A DNA stretch of 64,000 nucleotides from an unidentified bacterial endosymbiont (GTDB lineage Bacteria > Pseudomonadota > Gammaproteobacteria > Enterobacterales > G038960095), in NCBI RefSeq assembly GCF_918320885.1, contig NZ_OU907312.1, positions 744,465 to 808,464 on the forward strand. The letters run 5' to 3'. The translations under genes and the position numbers were made by a program. Numbering within the stretch: position 1 is the first letter of the stretch; the number at the start of each line of letters is the position of its first letter. This document shows, piece by piece, positions 58,291 through 64,000 of the stretch. The notes beneath the pieces are model-generated. The model did not search any database and was not told the origin of the DNA. It was given only the letters and a program-made list of their open reading frames with translations.

Positions 58291-58791
58291 ATGGTCACGC
58301 TACACACGAACCACGGCGACATCATTGTGCAGTTACATCAACAACAGGCGCCGATGACAGTCAAGAACTTCCTCACCTATTGCCGTGAAGGTTTTTATAA
58401 CAATACGCTGTTTCACCGGGTGATTAAAGGATTTATGATTCAAGGCGGCGGTTTTACTTTAGAAATGCAGCAAAAGCAGCCTCAGCATGCGGCGATTACC
58501 AATGAAGCTGATAATGGGTTGCTCAATCAACGAGGGAGTCTCGCTATGGCACGGACTAATGATCCGCACTCTGCCACCTCACAATTCTTTATGAACAGCA
58601 GTGATAATGATTTTCTTAATTTTAAACAACCCACTCCGCAGGGCTGGGGCTACTGTGTCTTCGGGCAGATCACCTCCGGTCTAGAGGTTTTGGATCATAT
58701 CAGTCAAGTGAAAACGGGGAATCATCCCTCAGGTCACCAAGATGTTCCGCTAGAGGCGGTGCTACTAACGCACATTACCCTCGCTGAATAG
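58291..58791 (+). CDS. ppiB: Peptidyl-prolyl cis-trans isomerase B (cyclophilin, cytoplasmic)
   Basis: 166 residues (E. coli 164). The cyclophilin core FHRVIKGFMIQGGGF, MARTNDPHSATSQFFMNSSDN and YCVFGQI contains the catalytic Arg and the substrate-binding Phe/Gln. There is no signal peptide. Ribosome site AGAGAG before ATG. Followed by lpxH. Confidence 0.97.
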   Translation: MVTLHTNHGDIIVQLHQQQAPMTVKNFLTYCREGFYNNTLFHRVIKGFMIQGGGFTLEMQQKQPQHAAITNEADNGLLNQRGSLAMARTNDPHSATSQFFMNSSDNDFLNFKQPTPQGWGYCVFGQITSGLEVLDHISQVKTGNHPSGHQDVPLEAVLLTHITLAE

Positions 58792-58828
58792 CCATGCTAT
58801 CGTTGCTGGGTGAGGGAGAGTAGCCGTC

Positions 58829-59569
58829 ATGAGCACGCTGTTGATTGCCGATCTGCATCTGCGGCAGGATGAAGAGGCTAGAACTGCCGCTTTTCTCGAT
58901 TTTTTACGCCACTCTGCAGCCGCAGCGGAAGCGCTCTATATTTTAGGCGATCTATTCGACCTTTGGTTGGGTGATGATGATCAGCAACCGCTGCACCGAG
59001 TGGTGGCGCAAGCGCTGAGTCAACTACGGATACCTTGTTACTTTATGGCGGGGAATCACGATTTTTTGCTGGGCCAGCGTTTTGCCAACACGAGTCACCT
59101 GATTGTATTAGCAGAGCCTCAGTTAATCACCCTCTATCAGGTTCCTACCGTGATCCTGCATGGAGACAGCCTCTGTACGGAGGATAGAGCCTACCAGCGG
59201 TTACGTTATTGGGTACACCAACCCTGGCTACAACGGCTATTTCTGAGCTTGCCGCTGGCTTGGCGGCAGACCCTGGCCCAACAACTCCAGAAGAAAAGTC
59301 ATGTAGCCAACCAACAGAAAGCCCAGCAGATCAGGGATGTCAGCCCACAGGCGGTGGTGGCGTTATTAGAACAGAGTGGTGCGGCGCGCTTGATTCATGG
59401 GCATACCCATCGAGCAGGACGGCACACTATCACCCTAGAACAGCGTGATCAAACTCCCAAGCGCCAAGCAGAGCGTATTGTGCTGGGCGCTTGGGAGCAG
59501 AGCGCCTCGGTACTGCAGATCGATGCCAGCGGCGCTCAACTACTGGAATTACCCTTTTACAGCACTTAG
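58829..59569 (+). CDS. lpxH: UDP-2,3-diacylglucosamine hydrolase
   Basis: 246 residues. Metallophosphoesterase motifs in order: IADLHL, GDLFDLWLGDDD, AGNHDFLLG, LHGDSLC and IHGHTHRAGRH. Hydrolyses UDP-diacylglucosamine to lipid X in lipid A synthesis, at the membrane face. With waaA it indicates lipid A-Kdo synthesis. In E. coli purE follows directly; here 1.37 kb intervenes. Confidence 0.96.
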   Translation: MSTLLIADLHLRQDEEARTAAFLDFLRHSAAAAEALYILGDLFDLWLGDDDQQPLHRVVAQALSQLRIPCYFMAGNHDFLLGQRFANTSHLIVLAEPQLITLYQVPTVILHGDSLCTEDRAYQRLRYWVHQPWLQRLFLSLPLAWRQTLAQQLQKKSHVANQQKAQQIRDVSPQAVVALLEQSGAARLIHGHTHRAGRHTITLEQRDQTPKRQAERIVLGAWEQSASVLQIDASGAQLLELPFYST

Positions 59570-59758
59570 ATTCAGTCTAGGTTTAGCCTGGAGAGGTGAG
59601 ATAATACATAAAACAATCAACCTTGTCCCCATGCCGGGCTAAAACGCTTAGACCAGAACACTTTGAATAGAAGAGGGTAGCGTGAATCCAGGGGTGTCTG
59701 CATTGCCCTGCCAGCGGCCGGAAAATCCAGCCGCTCAATGGAGTGATCAAGAATAGCT

Positions 59759-60316
59759 TTAGACAGTATCCACTGAGGGCATTACCTCTGAGGAATAATT
59801 GTTCAGAGGTCTGTTCATTTTCGAAAAGAGGCATACCCCGCCTATAACTAGGCCGCTTAAAATAACTACTCCCGCTGTTACTCCAACACCAACCATCCAC
59901 CCTGTGCTTTCATCAGTAGAAGTATCAGATACCATGTTTTGAACTAGGTTTACCTCTACAAGGGATGTATTATCAGCAGGAGTCATGTTATGTGTGACTT
60001 GATGAGTAATCCCCGTTGTCAGAGGAGCAAGCGTTGTTGATACTATTGTTGATACGGTAGTGATTGCCGTGACTAAAAGGCTCGTTGAGCGCTCGGTTTG
60101 TTGAGGTGGGCTAGGTACTGTAGCTCTGCCACGAAGAGGAATAACATAGAGTTTCTCACCAGAGCTATCTGTTTCTTCCGAAGAAGTTGAACTATCTGTT
60201 TCTTTACCCATCGACCTTATCGTATTACTCCTTACCATATTACTATTAATTCTCACACCTGGCAGTGGAGGGTTTTCAGCAAACGATGAAAAAAATCTCT
60301 CTTTAAAAGTTGACAT
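59759..60316 (-). CDS. Single-pass membrane protein of unknown function, effector-like
   Basis: 185 residues with ribosome site AAAGGAAATATTT before the ATG. The first 60 residues are Ser/Thr/Glu-rich (TDSSTSSEETDSSGEK). A mid region is Thr/Val-rich (LLVTAITTVSTIVSTTLA). One strong helix lies near 140-165 (WMVGVGVTAGVVILSGLVIGGVCLF) followed by a basic-polar tail. There is no N-terminal signal peptide. The shape resembles a tail-anchored or type I protein that could be inserted in a host membrane, but no family is recognised. Lies between lpxH and purE in reverse orientation, with an AT-rich upstream region. Confidence 0.6.
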   Translation of the reverse strand: MSTFKERFFSSFAENPPLPGVRINSNMVRSNTIRSMGKETDSSTSSEETDSSGEKLYVIPLRGRATVPSPPQQTERSTSLLVTAITTVSTIVSTTLAPLTTGITHQVTHNMTPADNTSLVEVNLVQNMVSDTSTDESTGWMVGVGVTAGVVILSGLVIGGVCLFSKMNRPLNNYSSEVMPSVDTV

Positions 60317-60943
60317 AAATATTTCCTTTGAGTTGTGATGAAATTCTTTAATTTTACTTCTTGCTAGATAATCTAACTCTAGCTGAGCAAATGATCTTGT
60401 ATTCTCAGAATTAAATCATACTGAAAAAGCAAGACGACGGTAAACCAACTCTGACTCCTGAAGTATAAGCGGTATCCCTAAGCTACATTACCTCGGGCTA
60501 TAATAGATTGTTTTATAAATTATTCAAGACTTTACTTAAAATAAGTTTTATAAATTCAATTCATGAATATAAAAACTAAAATAGTTTTTATTAATACTTT
60601 AATTATAACTTATTTAAATAATATTATTATTTAAAAATTATTAATAGTACTATTTTTATAATATCTATTTAAAATAAAACCATTAGTATTAATATTAGTA
60701 ATTAATATAATTTTTATTTAATCTTAATAATTTTATTTTTTATAGATTCTGGCTCTCGTTCTATAAGTCAGTGGTATCCATTCAGGTTTCCTTTTTTCAG
60801 AAAAAGAATCCCGTTAGATTGACTGCTTCTACCCTGGGGTAGCGTGATCTCATGAGGTGACGGTGATCTTCTGTTCCTGATGCGGGGTTCAGTGTATAGT
60901 AACGCTCTGTTATCAGAACGACCGACACCCTTTGACACCCAAC
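60317..60943. other. Very AT-rich intergenic region, then purE leader
   Basis: From about 60340 to 60760 the sequence is almost entirely A and T (for example AATAATATTATTATTTAAAA near 60617), with no frame of coding quality. This is far more AT-rich than the rest of the window. It likely holds the promoter of the divergent membrane-protein gene. From 60780 the composition returns to normal. I see no recognisable PurR operator before purE. Confidence 0.6.
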
Positions 60944-61444
60944 ATGATTACACCTCCTACCGTTGCCGTCATCATGGGATCCAGCAGTGATTGGAAGACC
61001 CTACAGGTGACTGCACAACTACTGACTGAATTGCAGATCCCTTTTCATGCTGAGATCATTTCAGCCCATCGTACTCCCGATAAATTAATGCAGTTTGCCG
61101 AGCAGGCGGCTGACCGAGGCTTTAAAGTCATTATCGCTGGTGCGGGTGGAGCGGCCCATTTGCCCGGCATGTTGGCCAGTAAAACCTTGCTGCCAGTGTT
61201 AGGGATCCCGGTAGTCAGTAGTGCCCTGAATGGGATCGATAGCCTCTATTCCATTGTGCAGATGCCCCAAGGGATCCCAGTGGGTACCCTGGCCATCGGA
61301 CCGGCGGGGGCGGCGAATGCGGCTTTGTTAGCCGCCCAAATCCTCGCCTTAAACGATACGCTGTTACATCAGCGGTTGGTCGCCTGGCGCCAAGTACAAA
61401 CGGCCACAGTCTTGCTGCAAGCCGATCCTCAGGAGGCGCTATGA
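60944..61444 (+). CDS. purE: N5-carboxyaminoimidazole ribonucleotide mutase
   Basis: 166 residues from ATG 60944; a TTG four codons upstream is less likely. The class I PurE signature is [21 protein letters not shown] and [14 protein letters not shown]. It converts N5-CAIR to CAIR in purine synthesis. Stop overlaps the purK ATG. Confidence 0.97.
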   Translation: MITPPTVAVIMGSSSDWKTLQVTAQLLTELQIPFHAEIISAHRTPDKLMQFAEQAADRGFKVIIAGAGGAAHLPGMLASKTLLPVLGIPVVSSALNGIDSLYSIVQMPQGIPVGTLAIGPAGAANAALLAAQILALNDTLLHQRLVAWRQVQTATVLLQADPQEAL

Positions 61445-62514
61445 AATCCGTTTGGGTCTTAGGCAATGGTCAATTAGGGCAGCTGCTACGCCAGGCCGGA
61501 GAGCCGATGGGGATCCGGGTCTATCCCTTGGGTTTTGAGGAACTGCCTCCCCCCTTGCCGGAGAGTGCGCTGATCACCAGTGAAATTGAGCAGTGGCCTA
61601 ACACCCCGTTAACTGAGCAGTTAGCTACGCATCCTGGATTGATCAACCGGGCAGTTTTGCCACTGCTGGCCGATCGACTGACACAAAAACAGCTGCTAGA
61701 GACGTTAGGGTTACCGACGGCGCCTTGGGCACTGCTCAGTAGCCCTGAGCAGTGGCCGGCACTATTCGCGAAGTGGGGCGACACGATTGTCGTGAAATGC
61801 CGCCGGGGTGGCTATGATGGTCATGGCCAATGGCGGGTTACCGCCGATCAGTCACTGCAGCTGCCAAGCGAGCTCTATGGCGAGGCTATTGTCGAGCCTT
61901 GGATTCCTTTTTCTGGAGAGTGCTCGCTGGTGGGCGCTCGTCAGCGCCAAGGTCGGGTGGTTTTTTATCCGCTGACGCAGAATCTGCATCAAGCTGGGAT
62001 CCTGCGGGCGAGTGTCGCACGGCCACAACCGGAGCCGCGGCTGCAAGCGGCTGCCGAGCAGCTGCTGCAGTGCTTAATGCATCATTTAGAGTACCTCGGG
62101 GTGATGGCAATGGAGTGTTTCATCGTCGACGGAGCGCTGATGATCAATGAGTTAGCCCCTCGCGTGCACAATAGCGGCCACTGGACCCAAGCGGGCGCCT
62201 CTATCAGTCAATTTGCACTACATCTGCGGGCACTGTGTGACTGGCCGCTGCCGACGCCGGTTGTGAACCAATCCAGCGTGATGATCAACTTAATCGGCAG
62301 CCCGTTTAATGTCGATTGGCTCTCTCATCCGTTAGCACAGCTCCATTGGTATGGTAAAACAGTGCGTCCGGGGCGCAAAGTAGGGCACCTGAATTTCAGC
62401 CACGCTGATCGATCCCGACTACAGCAAGCGGTGGGTAGCTTAGAGCCGTTGCTGCCGACAGAGCCTTATCCTAGTAGCCTTCAGTGGGCACAAGAGCAAC
62501 TTGTTGACGCCTAA
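61441..62514 (+). CDS. purK: N5-carboxyaminoimidazole ribonucleotide synthase
   Basis: 357 residues, ATP-grasp enzyme that carboxylates AIR with bicarbonate and ATP. The N-terminus [21 protein letters not shown] is canonical. Catalytic-region blocks [15 protein letters not shown] and [16 protein letters not shown] are present. ATGA overlap with purE shows translational coupling, as in E. coli. Confidence 0.97.
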   Translation: MKSVWVLGNGQLGQLLRQAGEPMGIRVYPLGFEELPPPLPESALITSEIEQWPNTPLTEQLATHPGLINRAVLPLLADRLTQKQLLETLGLPTAPWALLSSPEQWPALFAKWGDTIVVKCRRGGYDGHGQWRVTADQSLQLPSELYGEAIVEPWIPFSGECSLVGARQRQGRVVFYPLTQNLHQAGILRASVARPQPEPRLQAAAEQLLQCLMHHLEYLGVMAMECFIVDGALMINELAPRVHNSGHWTQAGASISQFALHLRALCDWPLPTPVVNQSSVMINLIGSPFNVDWLSHPLAQLHWYGKTVRPGRKVGHLNFSHADRSRLQQAVGSLEPLLPTEPYPSSLQWAQEQLVDA

Positions 62515-62552
62515 GACTCCCCCTAGCCAGCTGACTTTGATGAGAAGATAGT

Positions 62553-63227
62553 ATGCATGGCCCTAACCCACAGACAAAGCATCCACTGGAGGGCTTTCCT
62601 CAAGTCTGCTTTATCAAAAATACGATCACCAACCCGAATATTGTGGTTGGGGACTACACCTACTATGACGATCCTGAAGATTCAGAGCATTTTGAGCGGA
62701 ACGTTTTATACCATTTCCCGTTTATTGGCGATAAATTGATCATTGGTAAATTCTGTGCGCTAGCTAGAGGGATTAGATTTATTATGAATGGGGCCAATCA
62801 TCAGCTTGCGGGGCTCTCAACCTACCCCTTTCAGATATTTGGCCAAGGTTGGGAAAAAATCAGGCCAGCATTGGGTGATTTCCCTTACAAAGGAGATACC
62901 ATCCTAGGCAATGATGTCTGGATAGGCTATGAAGCGCTTATCATGCCAGGAATCAAGATTGGCAATGGCGCTATTGTGGCCTCAAGATCGGTCGTTACCA
63001 CTGATGTATCGGCCTACACTATTGTCGGAGGGAACCCCGCCAAACCGATCAAAACCCGGTTTTCGCCAGAGGAGATCGCTCGTCTGGAAGCGCTGGCCTG
63101 GTGGGATTGGCCTATCGAAAAGATTACGCAACAGCTTCCTGCTGTTGTCTCTGGTGATCTTAAGGCTTTAAGCACAGCCGCTGATCTGGGATCTCTGAGC
63201 CGATCCGGTGTCTCGAGCAGCCCTTAA
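62553..63227 (+). CDS. Vat-type xenobiotic O-acetyltransferase (streptogramin A acetyltransferase family)
   Basis: 224 residues starting MHGPNPQTKHPLEGFPQVCFIK, very like Vat proteins. It has a left-handed beta-helix of hexapeptide repeats (LIIGKFCALARGIRFIMNGANHQ, the loop catalytic His in GANH, and DTILGNDVWIGYEALIMPGIKIGNGAIVAS) and the C-terminal WWDWPIEKI motif. Vat enzymes acetylate group A streptogramins; related CatB enzymes acetylate chloramphenicol. Chromosomal homologues without clear resistance role are common. The C-terminus has a Ser-rich tail of about 20 residues. The substrate is not proven by sequence. Confidence 0.88.
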   Translation: MHGPNPQTKHPLEGFPQVCFIKNTITNPNIVVGDYTYYDDPEDSEHFERNVLYHFPFIGDKLIIGKFCALARGIRFIMNGANHQLAGLSTYPFQIFGQGWEKIRPALGDFPYKGDTILGNDVWIGYEALIMPGIKIGNGAIVASRSVVTTDVSAYTIVGGNPAKPIKTRFSPEEIARLEALAWWDWPIEKITQQLPAVVSGDLKALSTAADLGSLSRSGVSSSP

Positions 63228-63237
63228 CCACAGGCGC

Positions 63238-64000
63238 ATGATGCCACCTAAAGCGCCTGTAAAACCCAATGTTCGTGCGGCCGCCGCCCAGCTGATTGAC
63301 CAAGTGATTCGGCAGGGTCGGTCACTGAGGCCGCTACTGCAACAGTCACCATGCGATTATTCAGCAGCCGATCGCAGTTTACTGCAAGCGCTCTGTTATG
63401 GAACTCTGCGATGGTTGCCACGCTTGGAGTGGTCACTGCAGCAATTAATGGCGATCTCCTTATTAAAAAAGCAGCCCTTGTTGCACTACTTACTACTCGT
63501 TGGCGGTTATCAACTGCTGCAGATGCGGATCCCCCCCTATGCGGTGATTCATGAGAGTGTCAATGCTGCCAGAACGCTACAGCGACCTCAATTGACTGGG
63601 TTGATCAATGGGGTGTTGAGGCAGTGGGTACGGCAGCAGGCGTTGCTGAATCAACGAACTGATCAACCGCAGGCTTATCATACCTTACATCCAGACTGGC
63701 TCGTGCAGCGTCTGCAGCAGGCCTACCCCCAGCAGTGGCAACCGATTATAGAGAGTAATAATCAACAGCCGCCGTTGTGGCTCCGCGTCAATCAACAACG
63801 CACGACGCGAGAAGCCTATAGGGCACAACTGCAGGCCTGCGGTATAGAGGGGATACCGCATCCTACCCTCAGCACAGCGATCGCTTTACCCACGATGATG
63901 GCAGTGACGCAGCTTCCGGGGTTTGCCGAAGGGCTGATCACGGTCCAAGATAGTGCCGCCCAGCAGTGTGTGCCCCTGCTGGATCCACAAGCGGGCGAAT
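63238..64000 (+). CDS. rsmB: 16S rRNA m5C967 methyltransferase (partial, runs off the window)
   Basis: The open frame from ATG 63238 (followed by a second ATG) reaches the right edge. The NusB-like N-terminal domain is clear: NVRAAAAQLIDQVIRQGRSL, DRSLLQALCYGTLRWLPRLEWSLQQLM, PPYAVIHESVNAAR, LINGVLRQW. It is followed by the PUA-like linker (PPLWLRVNQQRTTREAY) and the start of the methyltransferase domain (GLITVQDSAAQQCVPLLDPQAGE). The catalytic cysteines lie beyond the edge. In E. coli rsmB follows def-fmt; here those genes do not precede it. Confidence 0.93.
   Translation, partial: MMPPKAPVKPNVRAAAAQLIDQVIRQGRSLRPLLQQSPCDYSAADRSLLQALCYGTLRWLPRLEWSLQQLMAISLLKKQPLLHYLLLVGGYQLLQMRIPPYAVIHESVNAARTLQRPQLTGLINGVLRQWVRQQALLNQRTDQPQAYHTLHPDWLVQRLQQAYPQQWQPIIESNNQQPPLWLRVNQQRTTREAYRAQLQACGIEGIPHPTLSTAIALPTMMAVTQLPGFAEGLITVQDSAAQQCVPLLDPQAGE

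Overview
The window is a stretch of chromosome from a gammaproteobacterium close to or within Enterobacterales. The gene order hofB-hofC-coaE-zapD-yacG and the set cysS-ppiB-lpxH-purE-purK match or resemble E. coli. The 16S-tRNA-Glu-23S-5S rRNA operon is also of that type. Several features suggest a host-associated lifestyle with active genome turnover: three identical IS3-family copies, interrupted genes, Sel1 and repeat-rich proteins, AT-rich orphan genes and a complete type VI secretion system (T6SS). An insect or other animal symbiont is a reasonable inference, but the species cannot be named from this sequence alone.

Layout. 1-4.4 kb: type IV pilus/secretion genes (hofB end, hofC), coaE, zapD, yacG, waaA. 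4.4-6.4 kb: an NlpC/P60-type gene cut by IS copy 1, with an unrelated gene fragment on the other side. 6.4-14 kb: accessory block with a PAP2 phosphatase, an 830-aa protein holding a 301-residue internal duplication, a multi-pass membrane protein and a 20-unit Sel1 protein. 14-18.7 kb: glyS-glyQ, an AlkA-type glycosylase, tusA, hemG. 18.7-24.2 kb: rRNA operon with tRNA-Glu, then tRNA-Asp and tRNA-Trp. 24.2-25.8 kb: hemB and ferritin. 26-28.2 kb: IS copy 2, a gene-poor stretch with a 124-bp inverted-repeat element, and tRNA-Arg(CCT). 28.4-53.3 kb: T6SS. 53.4-56.7 kb: a small orphan gene and two toxin-antitoxin modules, one of whose toxins is split by IS copy 3. 56.8-64 kb: cysS, ppiB, lpxH, an AT-rich orphan insertion, purE-purK, a Vat-type acetyltransferase and the start of rsmB.

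The T6SS is one co-directional block: tssA-B-C-hcp-E-F-G-H(clpV)-vgrG, then a cargo/spike module, then tssJ-K-L-M and a terminal AMIN-like membrane-anchored protein. All thirteen core genes are present and look intact. The module consists of two paralogous proteins built of seven-residue repeats, a DUF2169-pentapeptide fusion, a second pentapeptide protein, DUF3540 and a DUF4150 PAAR-like tip. No Fha, PpkA, PppA or TagF homologue is seen. No toxin domain is recognisable, so the heptad-repeat pair and the pentapeptide proteins are the candidates for the delivered or spike-loading part.

The most notable material: the seven-residue-repeat pair behind vgrG; the AMIN-like protein closing the T6SS operon; the duplicated 830-aa protein; a relE gene that can be rebuilt exactly across IS copy 3; IS copy 1 lacking a target duplication, which marks a rearrangement breakpoint; and an orphan copy of the vapB leader lying upstream of a small unknown gene.
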